Source: an uncultured Oscillospiraceae bacterium
Lineage (GTDB): Bacteria; Bacillota; Clostridia; Oscillospirales; Oscillospiraceae
Reading direction: 5' to 3'
DNA: 13,241 nt
NCBI GenBank assembly: GCA_934597535.1
Contig: CAKTRT010000030.1
Span: 1-13,241 of the forward strand
Position 1 is the first letter of the stretch; every line of letters begins with the position of its first letter. The translations under genes were made by a program, and so were the position numbers. The notes below the pieces were generated by a model. That model was not told the origin of the DNA and made no database searches. It saw nothing but the letters and a program-made list of their open reading frames with translations. Positions 6,774 through 13,241 of the stretch are shown here, piece by piece.

Positions 6774-7580
6774 ATGAAAAAACTGCTCTGCCTGCTTCTA
6801 ACGATTGCCGTGCTGTTCTCACTTGCCGGCTGCGGCAGCAAAAAAGAGGAACAGCCCCCACAGTCGGACACTGCACAGGATCAGACTGAAACGCAGCCCC
6901 CACAGGATAGTCTGGAGCCTGCGGAAAGCGGTCCTGCAGACGATGCAGGCAAAGAAAATGAAGGCGGCAGTCCCGTTGTGGTCGAGACTCCGGAAGAGAC
7001 GGCGGACAACACAGAGCAGGAACAGCCCCCGGTCTCACAGCCCGAGCAGCCCGCGCCGCCTGCCGATGATGAGCCGCCAGAAGAAACGCCGGCGGATGAG
7101 CCGGCAGTATCCAACGGTGCGCTTGCTCTGCTTGACGCTGCGTGGAATACCTATGGCGAGGAGGAACGGTTCCCCGCTGCGGGCGGTGATGCCGAACACG
7201 CTGTGGACAGCGCGCCCGGCAGCTTTGATGTGGCGAATACCGACAGCCTGATCTATCAGCTCACATTTCCCGAAGCGGACGTTTCGCTGATCGACGCAGC
7301 GGCGTCGCTGGTACACATGATGAACATGAACACCTTTACCTGCGGTGCGTTTCATGTGACCGATGCGGGCAATGTTTCAAAGCTTGCCGACGATCTGCGC
7401 GACACGATCCAGAGCAAACGCTGGATGTGCGGCTTTCCCGATAAGCTCGTGATCCTCACGGCAGGGGAATACGTTGTGTCGCTCTACGGAAATGAGGAGC
7501 TGGTCAACACTTTCAGCGATGCGCTTCAGTCCTCCAATGCAGAGCTGAGCATCGCTTATGACGAGGCCATTGGAGGGTAA
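6774..7580 (+). CDS. Lipoprotein with acidic proline-rich linker, function unknown
   Basis: This 268-residue protein has a lipoprotein signal peptide with lipobox LAGC and modified Cys20, so it should be anchored on the outer face of the membrane. Residues about 22-115 are low-complexity and rich in Pro, Glu, Gln and Asp, with repeated QPP units: a flexible spacer through the wall. The rest (about 120-268) looks folded. It contains LIYQLTFPEADVSLIDAA, MMNMNTFTCGAFHV, and a final KLVILTAGEYVVSLYG stretch. The end weakly resembles clostridial lipoproteins carrying DUF4358, but I am not sure of that. The start is ATG at 6774 with AAGGAG (6761-6766); an in-frame codon at 6735 would bury the signal peptide. 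It follows the Rrf2 gene by 115 bases with its own likely promoter. Confidence 0.85.
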   Translation: MKKLLCLLLTIAVLFSLAGCGSKKEEQPPQSDTAQDQTETQPPQDSLEPAESGPADDAGKENEGGSPVVVETPEETADNTEQEQPPVSQPEQPAPPADDEPPEETPADEPAVSNGALALLDAAWNTYGEEERFPAAGGDAEHAVDSAPGSFDVANTDSLIYQLTFPEADVSLIDAAASLVHMMNMNTFTCGAFHVTDAGNVSKLADDLRDTIQSKRWMCGFPDKLVILTAGEYVVSLYGNEELVNTFSDALQSSNAELSIAYDEAIGG

Positions 7581-7594
7581 AGGATCGTAGCTAT

Positions 7595-7631
7595 AAAAGG
7601 GCGCAGACCTGTCTGGTCTGCGCCCTTTTTT
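7595..7631 (+). terminator. Bidirectional terminator between the lipoprotein gene and cotJC
   Basis: A perfect stem (7599-7609 with 7615-7625, 5-base loop) is flanked by AAAA on the left and TTTTTT on the right, so it is a canonical intrinsic terminator read from either strand. It serves the two convergent genes whose stop codons lie 14 bases to the left and 6 bases to the right. Confidence 0.93.
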
Positions 7632-7636
7632 CATGC

Positions 7637-8233
7637 TTACTGGTCAAAGCTGGGGTTGACATAGTAGACGTTTTTTTCATCGAGACGTTCTCTTGCCAGA
7701 CGCAGGCCTTCGCCGAAACGCTGGAAATGCACGATCTCGCGCGCACGCAGGAACTTGATGACGTCGTTTACGTCCGGATCATCAGAGATGCGGAGAATAT
7801 TGTCATACGTCACACGGGCCTTCTGTTCTGCTGCCAAGTCCTCTGTGAGGTCCGCGATCGTGTCGCCCGTGACCTGCATGGTGCTCGCCGACCACGGATA
7901 GCCTGAAGCAAACTGCGGAAAGACTCCGGTGGTATGATCGACAAAATAGGTATCAAAGCCGGATTCTTTGATCTGCTCTTCCGTGAGGTTTCGCGTGAGT
8001 TGATGGACGATCGTGCCGACCATCTCAAGATGCCCCAACTCCTCTGTACCGATATCGGTCAGCAGGCCCTTGAGCTCGGGGTAGGGCATGGAGTAGCGCT
8101 GAGAAAGGTAGCGCAGCGACGCGCCGAGCTCGCCATCAGGCCCTCCATACTGGCTGATGATCGCCATTGCAAGCTTCGGATTCGGATTTTTGATCCTGAT
8201 GGGATACTGCAATTTTTTCTCATATACGAACAT
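7637..8233 (-). CDS. cotJC: Spore coat protein CotJC (manganese catalase family)
   Basis: CotJC is a spore coat component of the manganese-catalase fold. The 198-residue protein begins MFVYEKKLQYPI, as CotJC does. The first metal-binding set is Glu35 in DGELGA plus the TEELGHLE segment (Glu64 or Glu65, with His68). The second set lies in AAEQKAR and REIVHFQRF near the C-terminus, so catalase-type chemistry is possible. The ATG at 8233 follows GGAGGG (plus 8243-8248), and its first base overlaps the TAA of the upstream coat gene, so the two are translationally coupled. Ten extra upstream codons are possible in frame but lie inside the preceding gene and are rejected. Confidence 0.95.
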   Translation of the reverse strand: MFVYEKKLQYPIRIKNPNPKLAMAIISQYGGPDGELGASLRYLSQRYSMPYPELKGLLTDIGTEELGHLEMVGTIVHQLTRNLTEEQIKESGFDTYFVDHTTGVFPQFASGYPWSASTMQVTGDTIADLTEDLAAEQKARVTYDNILRISDDPDVNDVIKFLRAREIVHFQRFGEGLRLARERLDEKNVYYVNPSFDQ

Positions 8234-8673
8234 TACTGATTTCCCTCCAATTCCCACGGCCACGGATCATTCAGCCATTTGAAGCTGCCGGGCGTCAGAT
8301 CGGTCTGCAAAATGGGGCCGTATTTTTCTTCATAAGTTTTGCGCCCTTCCTGCCCCAGCTTGATATAAGACCAGTAAAGATTCAGCACCTCGGTATCTTC
8401 GGGATGGGTGGTAAGGTAAAGCCCCAGCTCGTCGATAGCAAAATCCAGAGCCATCAATTCGGAAAGCGCCGTATTGGCGGCAGGAAACTTTGTTTTCATC
8501 TGCGCATGGAAGGGGAGGTTCAGCCCCGGAAACAGCGTTCCGGCGTTCAAGGCATCCTGCTGAGAGTATCGTTCCGGGTTGTTCTTCTGAATGGGGACAT
8601 ACGGAAAAGCCAGCGGTGCACAGCAGCCGTTCGGGAGCGAACCGGCGCCGGTCATGGCTTTGGTTTCATCCAA
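8233..8673 (-). CDS. CotJA-CotJB fusion, spore coat protein
   Basis: One uninterrupted 146-residue frame carries both small CotJ proteins that are normally separate. Residues about 22-56 match CotJA (YVPIQ, then the ALNAGTLFPGL core). Residues about 68-143 match CotJB (LMALDFAIDELGLYLTTHP, then EEKYGP and the DPWPWE end). No stop codon separates them. The only internal ATG near the join (Met59) has no Shine-Dalgarno ahead of it, so separate translation is not supported. The start is taken as TTG at 8673 because AAGGAGG (plus 8682-8688) sits 8 bases upstream; an in-frame ATG six codons later lacks a site. It is the first gene of the cotJ operon, overlapping cotJC by one base. The spore genes here are expected to be mother-cell expressed. 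Symbols cotJA and cotJB apply to the two halves. Confidence 0.82.
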   Translation of the reverse strand: MDETKAMTGAGSLPNGCCAPLAFPYVPIQKNNPERYSQQDALNAGTLFPGLNLPFHAQMKTKFPAANTALSELMALDFAIDELGLYLTTHPEDTEVLNLYWSYIKLGQEGRKTYEEKYGPILQTDLTPGSFKWLNDPWPWELEGNQ

Positions 8674-8838
8674 AGGAAACGCCTCCTTGACAAGAGAATT
8701 GAGCGAGCCGCTCAATCCATGGTATGCAGCGGGAGAAAAATGGGAAGCAGGGCTTTTCTTTTTGTTCAAAGTCCTGTATAATGAAAAATACATAAGGCTG
8801 TGCTGCGGGGCATAAATTGTTCCGGGGTGAGGGGCATT
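8674..8838. promoter_or_regulatory. Divergent promoter region of cotJ and cwlD
   Basis: Both flanking genes are sporulation genes and must be transcribed from here. Toward cwlD, TATAAT at 8777-8782 could be a -10 without a good -35. TACATAAG (8789-8796) with CATAAATT (8811-8818) at 14 bases resembles a sigma-E pair, but would leave almost no leader. Toward cotJ, CATACCAT on the minus strand (plus 8719-8726) matches a sigma-E -10 at 7 of 8 positions but lacks a clear -35. None of these is certain. Confidence 0.3.
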
Positions 8839-9546
8839 TTGTTTATTGTTTTCGGGAAAAAGGCGTTTTACGCCGTATTTGCGCTGCTGCTCGTGCTGAC
8901 GGCAGCGGCCGTCAGCTTTCTCCTGCCGCCAGGTGCGGTCAAAGCATCCGCAGCAGCCGAAGCGGGGAAGACCGTCTGGGTCATTGATGCGGGGCACGGC
9001 GGGGAAGACGGCGGCGCCGTTGCCGCCGACGGTACAAAGGAAAGCGATTTGAATCTGTCCATCGCACGGCGGCTCGACGCGCTGCTTGTTTTTCTCGGCG
9101 AGGAGACGCGCATGACACGTATAAGCGACATTTCCATTCACTCGCAGGAAGCGTCTACGCTGCGGCAAAAAAAGCGTTCCGACCTGGAAAATCGTGTAGA
9201 ATTGGTCAACAGCACGCAAGGCGCTATCCTTGTCAGCGTCCACCAGAACAGCCTTCCGTCATCCAAGCGAACGCACGGCGCACAGGTGTTTTACGGCAAA
9301 AAAGAGGGGAGTGCCGAGGTCGCGAATGCGGTGCAGCTCGCGCTGAATCAGACTGTCAATGCGGGCAATGAGAAGACAGAGAAGGCCATCGACGCGTCGA
9401 TCTTCCTGATGAAAAACGTCACCGCGCCGGCTATTCTGATCGAGTGCGGATTTTTGAGCAATGAGAGCGAGACGCTGCTTTTGAAAAGCAGTCAATACCA
9501 GCAAAAATTGGCCGTTGTGATCGCGTCCGGCCTTTTGCAAAGATAG
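8839..9546 (+). CDS. cwlD: N-acetylmuramoyl-L-alanine amidase CwlD (spore cortex)
   Basis: CwlD is the amidase_3 enzyme that removes the peptide from muramic acid so that muramic-delta-lactam can be formed in spore cortex. Starting from TTG at 8839 the protein has 235 residues, close to the B. subtilis protein. An N-terminal membrane/signal segment (about 8-29) is followed by the zinc amidase domain with His53 (DAGHGG), Glu68 (KESDLNL), His135 (SVHQNS) and the catalytic Glu202 (ILIECGFLSN). TTG is chosen because GGTGAGGGG (8826-8834) sits right before it; the longer in-frame extension to 8800 lacks a site. The gene diverges from the cotJ operon, and radA follows after 25 bases, so the two may share a transcript. 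Confidence 0.93.
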   Translation: MFIVFGKKAFYAVFALLLVLTAAAVSFLLPPGAVKASAAAEAGKTVWVIDAGHGGEDGGAVAADGTKESDLNLSIARRLDALLVFLGEETRMTRISDISIHSQEASTLRQKKRSDLENRVELVNSTQGAILVSVHQNSLPSSKRTHGAQVFYGKKEGSAEVANAVQLALNQTVNAGNEKTEKAIDASIFLMKNVTAPAILIECGFLSNESETLLLKSSQYQQKLAVVIASGLLQR

Positions 9547-9571
9547 CAGTAAAGCAAAAGAGGTTTACAAT

Positions 9572-10939
9572 ATGGCAAAGGCAAAGAGCATATTTTTCTG
9601 TACAGAGTGCGGCAACGAAACACCAAAATGGGCGGGGCGCTGCCCGAGCTGCGGCGCGTGGAACACGCTTGTGGAGCAGGCCGTCGGCGACAGTGCAAAG
9701 GCGAAAGCGGGGGGGCGCAGCCGCGCGCTGCGTGCTAAGGCGCGGCCGATCGGTGAACTGGATGCGGCGCAGGAGCTGCGCTTTCCCACCGGCATGGGTG
9801 AGCTTGATCGCGTGCTTGGAGGGGGTGCTGTGCAGGGCTCGCTCGTGCTCGTCGGCGGCGCGCCGGGCATCGGCAAATCTACGCTGATGCTCCAAATCTG
9901 CGGAAAATTGAGTGAAAATGCTAAAATCCTGTACGTTTCCGGCGAGGAATCGCCGCGCCAGCTCAGGCTGCGCGCCGACCGCCTCGGCGTGCAGTCAGAC
10001 AACCTGTATGTCCTGTCGGAGACCTGTCTTGGCGACGTTTTACAGTCTGTCGATGATGAAAAGCCCGACGTGCTGATCGTTGACTCGATCCAGACGCTCT
10101 ACCAGGACTCGCTCGAATCGCCTGCGGGCAGCGTGGCACAGGTGCGCGCCTGCACGATGGAGCTGATGCAGCTGGCCAAAGGGGAGGGCATCACCGTCTT
10201 TGTCATCGGCCATGTCAACAAAGAGGGCTCCATCGCGGGTCCGAAAGTCTTAGAGCACATGGTTGACTGCGTGCTGTACTTCGAGGGCGAGGCGCACATG
10301 AGCTACCGCATCCTGCGTGCGGCGAAAAACCGCTTCGGCGCGACGAATGAGATCGGCGTATTTGAAATGCGCAGCGAAGGCCTTGTCGAGGTGCCGAACC
10401 CGTCGGAAATGCTGCTCTCGGGCCGTCCCGACGATGCGCCCGGCACCTGCGTGACCTGCGTGATGGAGGGCCAGCGTCCGGTGCTGGCCGAGGTGCAGGC
10501 GCTGCTCGCGCCCGCGGCGCAGTCGGTCTCGCGGCGCACCAGCAACGGCTTTGACTACAACCGCGCCGCCATGCTGATGGCGGTGCTTGAAAAGCGCGGC
10601 GCGCTCAAAGTGTCCGGCTGCGATGCATTTTTGAACGTCATCGGCGGACTGAGCGTGGACGAGCCCGCGGCGGACCTTGCCGCCGTGCTGGCGCTCGCGT
10701 CGAGCTATCTTGACAAACCCATCGGCAACCACGTCGCCGCCATTGGCGAGGTTGGTCTGACCGGGGAGCTTCGCAGCGTGAACCATCTAAGCGAACGGCT
10801 CAGTGAGGTGCGGCGGCTCGGATTTGAAACGTGCATCATCCCAAAGCAGCACAAGGATCGCTCTGACGTGCCGGACGGTCTGGCAGTGATCGAAGCACGC
10901 AATATCGCCGAAGCGCTGCGCGCCATCGTGCAGGCGTAA
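9572..10939 (+). CDS. radA: DNA repair protein RadA (Sms)
   Basis: RadA is a RecA-like, DnaB-type branch migration motor that extends heteroduplex during recombination and repair. The 455-residue protein has all the marks of the family in order. They are a C4 zinc finger (Cys10, Cys13, Cys24, Cys27), Walker A GGAPGIGKST (95-104), Walker B ending VLIVDSIQ (168-173), the RadA-specific KNRFG (252-256) and a C-terminal Lon-protease-like domain (about 285-455). That last domain ends in the GEVGLTGELR motif. The ATG at 9572 follows AAAGAGG (9557-9563). It lies 25 bases after cwlD with no terminator between. No own promoter was found, though a housekeeping role argues that one exists within cwlD. 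Confidence 0.97.
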   Translation: MAKAKSIFFCTECGNETPKWAGRCPSCGAWNTLVEQAVGDSAKAKAGGRSRALRAKARPIGELDAAQELRFPTGMGELDRVLGGGAVQGSLVLVGGAPGIGKSTLMLQICGKLSENAKILYVSGEESPRQLRLRADRLGVQSDNLYVLSETCLGDVLQSVDDEKPDVLIVDSIQTLYQDSLESPAGSVAQVRACTMELMQLAKGEGITVFVIGHVNKEGSIAGPKVLEHMVDCVLYFEGEAHMSYRILRAAKNRFGATNEIGVFEMRSEGLVEVPNPSEMLLSGRPDDAPGTCVTCVMEGQRPVLAEVQALLAPAAQSVSRRTSNGFDYNRAAMLMAVLEKRGALKVSGCDAFLNVIGGLSVDEPAADLAAVLALASSYLDKPIGNHVAAIGEVGLTGELRSVNHLSERLSEVRRLGFETCIIPKQHKDRSDVPDGLAVIEARNIAEALRAIVQA

Positions 10940-11007
10940 ACGCCGATGCGCTGACCGCAATGCAGCATCTACATAATGACCATAGTAATAATAGTACCGT
11001 TGTAAAA

Positions 11008-11031
11008 CCGGCAGCGTGAAAACGCTGCCGG
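11008..11031 (+). terminator. Possible radA terminator hairpin
   Basis: A perfect 9-bp GC-rich stem (11008-11016 with 11023-11031) with a 6-base loop lies 68 bases past the radA stop codon. On the plus strand it is not followed by T residues; on the minus strand it is followed by GTTTTA. It may therefore be a weak or factor-assisted terminator for radA, or one for an unseen minus-strand transcript. Confidence 0.4.
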
Positions 11032-11123
11032 AATCACAGCATCCTACGGTCCAGACAAAGGAGGTTTTTGCCGCCAGTAACGCCAAAACGTTCATTTTTG
11101 CAAAAAACGCTCTTTCGCTCCCC

Positions 11124-11159
11124 CTCAATTGAACAAAATTTTTATTTTGTTCAATTGAG
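11124..11159. repeat. Perfect AT-rich inverted repeat
   Basis: The 16-base arms 11124-11139 and 11144-11159 are exact reverse complements around a TTTT loop. Without a T run after the stem it is not a normal terminator. It lies about 270 bases before the start of a tyrosine recombinase gene. Confidence 0.85.
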
Positions 11160-11431
11160 TGTGGATTTTAAAATGCCCTCCTCCATCGGCTCCTTTATTG
11201 AAAACCGCCGCACAGCCGACCAACGCATGCGTGCTGCGCATCCCTTTGAACGATCGATCGCTGCGCATCGGTTGCTTTGCGTCGTGTTTGAACTGCCGGC
11301 AATGCTCACAGACCAAAGCTGCCGATTATTTCTTTACCGACATACCGGCATTTTGAAATTCAATTCTCCCGGAGCATTTCTCCGTATTTTTGCCGTAATG
11401 AATGAGCTTGCGTGAACTACGGCTATATACT

Positions 11432-12442
11432 ATGAACGACTACCGCTTGGAATCGCCGCCGATCCTGCGCGATTTTCTATCCTATCACGAGACCATCAAA
11501 GCGCACTCGCAGAAAACGGTCGATGAATACTTCCTTGACCTGCGGAATTTTTTCCGCTACTTGAAGCAGTCGCGCGACCCGTCGCTGCGCGGCCTCCCTC
11601 TCAGTGAGATCTCCATCATGGATGTCGATCTTGACTTTGTGAAAAAAGTAACATTGACTGATATCTACGCCTACATGACCTATCTGAGCCGCGACCGCGT
11701 GCAGCATCAGAACAGCGACGTGTCCGACTACGGGCTGAATGCCGCATCCAGAGCAAGAAAAATTGCAACAATTCGCTCTTTTTACAACTATTTGGCCAAT
11801 AAAGCGCACCTTTTGGACACGAATCCCTGCAAGGATCTCGACTCCCCCAAGATCAAAAAGTCGCTGCCGAAGTACCTGACGCTCGATGAGAGCGTACAGC
11901 TTTTGCAGTCTGTTGACGGGCAGAACCGCGAGCGCGACTACTGCATCCTGACGATCTTTTTGAACTGCGGGCTGCGGATCTCCGAGCTCTGCGGCCTCGA
12001 TCTGCAGGATATTCAGGACGATGCGCTGCGCGTGCTCGGCAAGGGCAACAAGGTCCGCATCGTCTATTTGAACGACGCCTGCAAGGACGCGCTCAAGAGC
12101 TATCTCGCCGTCCGCCGCCCCATCTCCGGCCGCGACCGCAACGCGCTCTTCCTCTCCTCGCGCAACGAGCGCATCAGCCGCTCGAGCGTCCATGCGCTCG
12201 TCAAAAAGCACCTGAGCGCCGCAGGGCTCGACGCTTCGGAATACTCCTCGCACAAGCTGCGCCACACGGCGGCGACGCTGATGCTGCAAAACGGCGTGGA
12301 CGTCAAGGCCGTGCAGGAGGTTCTCGGCCACGAGCATCTCAATACGACCGAGATCTACACGCACATCGATAACGATGCGCTGCGCGTTGCTGCAAGGGCA
12401 AATCCCCTGTCGCATGTGAAAATGAAAAAGGGCGAGGAATAA
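11432..12442 (+). CDS. Tyrosine recombinase, XerC/XerD-like
   Basis: This is a site-specific recombinase of the phage-integrase family. The 336-residue protein has a SAM-like core-binding N-domain (about 10-125) with the DEYFLDLRNFFRYLK pattern seen in chromosomal clostridial XerC/D homologues. The catalytic domain has all active residues: Arg182 (CGLRISEL), Lys204 (GKGNKVR), His274 and Arg277 (HKLRHT), His300 (LGHEHL) and the nucleophile Tyr309 (TEIYTH). The N-domain is longer than in E. coli Xer, with an extra charged stretch around residues 50-75 and 88-103. No phage or transposon genes are adjacent, so chromosome dimer resolution or a related housekeeping role is more likely than a mobile integrase; this is inference. 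ATG 11432 is chosen because MNDYRLESPP fits the family; in-frame ATG 11402 would add ten odd residues. Neither has a clear Shine-Dalgarno. Confidence 0.9.
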   Translation: MNDYRLESPPILRDFLSYHETIKAHSQKTVDEYFLDLRNFFRYLKQSRDPSLRGLPLSEISIMDVDLDFVKKVTLTDIYAYMTYLSRDRVQHQNSDVSDYGLNAASRARKIATIRSFYNYLANKAHLLDTNPCKDLDSPKIKKSLPKYLTLDESVQLLQSVDGQNRERDYCILTIFLNCGLRISELCGLDLQDIQDDALRVLGKGNKVRIVYLNDACKDALKSYLAVRRPISGRDRNALFLSSRNERISRSSVHALVKKHLSAAGLDASEYSSHKLRHTAATLMLQNGVDVKAVQEVLGHEHLNTTEIYTHIDNDALRVAARANPLSHVKMKKGEE

Positions 12443-12443
12443 A

Positions 12444-12472
12444 TTGACTTTCCCCCATCCATCCGATATACT
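12444..12472 (+). promoter_or_regulatory. Sigma-A promoter of the transketolase gene
   Basis: TTGACT (12444-12449) and TATACT (12467-12472) are 17 bases apart. The -35 starts one base after the recombinase stop codon, so the transketolase gene is transcribed separately, with a leader of about 30 bases. Confidence 0.85.
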
Positions 12473-12510
12473 AAGAATTTGGTAAATTGTATTTTTCAAG
12501 GAGGGTTTCC

Positions 12511-13241
12511 ATGAATACACAAGAGCTTTCCCCCATCTGCCGGCAAGTGCGGCGCGACATCATCACGATGACCGCCAACGCCGGCAGCGGCCACCCCGGC
12601 GGCTCGCTGTCCGCGGTGGAGCTGATGACCAGCGTTTTCTTTAACCACATGCGCGTTGACCCCAAGAACCCGCACGATCCCGACCGCGACCGCTTCGTGC
12701 TCTCCAAGGGCCACGCAGCTCCCTGCTACTACGCGGTGCTCGCCGCCAAGGGCTTCATCTCCCGCGACGAGTACGCGAACTTCCGCCAGCTGCACTCCAT
12801 CCTGCAGGGCCATCCCGACGCGAAGAAGGTCCCCGGCGTGGACGCTTCCACGGGTTCTCTCGGTCAGGGCGTGTCCATCGCCGTCGGTATGGCGCTCGGC
12901 GCCAAGCACCTCGGCAAGGACACGAAGGTCTTCGCCCTCGTCGGCGACGGTGAGAGCCAGGAAGGGCAGATCTGGGAGGCCTATATGGCCGCCGCGCACT
13001 ATAAGCTCGACAATCTGACCGTCATCATCGACAACAACGGCCTGCAGATCGACGGCACGAACGATCAGGTCATGAGCCTCGGCGACCTGCCGGCAAAGCT
13101 GCGCGCGTTCGGCTTTGATCTCGTTGAACTGCCCGACGGCAACGATCTCGACGCCGTCGAGGCCGCGCTCTCCAAGCCCACCATGCCCGGCAAGCCCAAG
13201 GCGATCCTCGCCCACACGGTCAAGGGCAAGGGCGTTTCGTT
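12511..13241 (+). CDS. Transketolase, N-terminal (TPP-binding) subunit, cut by window end
   Basis: Transketolase moves two-carbon units between sugar phosphates in the pentose phosphate pathway. The 243 visible codons cover most of the TPP-binding half: SGHPGGSLS (26-34), SKGHAAP (65-71), the cofactor motif beginning GDGESQEGQIWE (145-156) and closing IIDNN (172-176), and HTVKGKG at the end. In many Firmicutes the enzyme is split in two genes, and the style here (short N-terminus, DPDRDRFVLSKGH) fits the N-terminal subunit, with the C-terminal subunit expected just downstream. A full-length fused enzyme cannot be excluded. The ATG at 12511 follows a strong AAGGAGGG (12498-12505). The reading frame is open to the window edge with no defects. 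Confidence 0.94.
   Translation, partial: MNTQELSPICRQVRRDIITMTANAGSGHPGGSLSAVELMTSVFFNHMRVDPKNPHDPDRDRFVLSKGHAAPCYYAVLAAKGFISRDEYANFRQLHSILQGHPDAKKVPGVDASTGSLGQGVSIAVGMALGAKHLGKDTKVFALVGDGESQEGQIWEAYMAAAHYKLDNLTVIIDNNGLQIDGTNDQVMSLGDLPAKLRAFGFDLVELPDGNDLDAVEAALSKPTMPGKPKAILAHTVKGKGVS

Larger units (their letters stand above)
10940..11431. other. Gene-free, palindrome-rich gap between radA and the recombinase
   Basis: No convincing gene was found in about 490 bases. The visible structures are a GC-rich hairpin (11008-11031), a consensus AAAGGAGG (11057-11064) with no good start codon at a normal distance, a perfect AT-rich palindrome (11124-11159), and two 10-bp perfect palindromes (11223-11232 and 11251-11260). 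There is also a 10-base direct repeat (11233-11242 and 11260-11269), and a weak hairpin followed by a T run (11370-11391). The stretch could hold a structured RNA, a degenerated gene or binding sites; none is proven. Confidence 0.4.

Noticed and set aside
8674..9243. N-terminal extension of the minus-strand CotJ reading frame up to 9243
   Set aside because: This part lies antisense to cwlD, lacks a Shine-Dalgarno and reads as random sequence; the TTG at 8673 with AAGGAGG explains the real start.
11125..11316. Minus-strand 63-residue frame with a CEHC-like start
   Set aside because: No ribosome site or promoter, and its end is made by the palindrome; one CxxC-like pair is not enough to call a gene.
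11068..11415. Possible 115-residue protein starting TTG after AAAGGAGG
   Set aside because: The start is only 3 bases from the Shine-Dalgarno, the frame runs through the perfect palindrome, and the product has no recognisable pattern. Kept only as part of the unexplained gap.
11432..12442. Reading the tyrosine recombinase as a phage or transposon integrase
   Set aside because: No excisionase, phage, transposition or attachment-site genes or repeats are next to it, and housekeeping genes flank it on both sides.
11477..12520. 347-residue minus-strand frame opposite the recombinase
   Set aside because: It is the antisense shadow of a recombinase with a complete active site; the length reflects GC-rich codon bias.

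Overview
The window looks like chromosomal backbone of a spore-forming, GC-rich Clostridia bacterium, most likely Oscillospiraceae or a near relative. The evidence is the sporulation genes (yunB, cwlD, cotJ cluster), a clostridial-type divergent LigA, a split transketolase, strong Shine-Dalgarno sequences with AT-rich sigma-A promoters between GC-rich genes, and class A RNase P RNA. The taxonomic call is inference from gene content and sequence style; no search was run.

Layout. (1) 1-424, minus strand: RNase P RNA (rnpB) with its own promoter and a terminator hairpin at the window edge. (2) 436-4697, plus strand: murD, yunB and ligA in tandem with short gaps, starting from a sigma-A promoter placed back-to-back with that of rnpB. 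(3) 4698-4976: a gene-free stretch rich in stem-loops, ending in a 17-bp hairpin terminator behind cysK. (4) 4977-6658: cysK (minus) diverging from an Rrf2-family regulator with three IscR-like cysteines (plus). Both promoters are near consensus and operator-like inverted repeats sit on them. (5) 6774-7631: a lipoprotein of unknown function, then a bidirectional terminator. (6) 7637-8673, minus strand: spore-coat genes cotJC and an apparent single-frame CotJA-CotJB fusion. (7) 8839-10939, plus strand: cwlD (spore cortex amidase) and radA. (8) 10940-11431: about 490 bases with no convincing gene but several palindromes, including a perfect 16-bp-arm AT-rich one. (9) 11432-12442: a chromosomal-type tyrosine recombinase (XerC/D-like). 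(10) 12511 to the window end: the N-terminal subunit of a split transketolase, cut by the edge.

How it fits together. murD (peptidoglycan precursor), cwlD (cortex muramic lactam formation), yunB and cotJ (sporulation) give a cell-wall and spore theme interleaved with DNA maintenance (ligA, radA, xer). The cysK/Rrf2 pair looks like a self-contained cysteine-biosynthesis control unit.

No CRISPR array, prophage, defence island or insertion sequence is visible. I found no clearly new multi-gene system. The items most worth a second look are the CotJA-CotJB fusion, the LigA missing several usually conserved basic residues, the cysK/Rrf2 operators, and the palindrome-rich gap before the recombinase.
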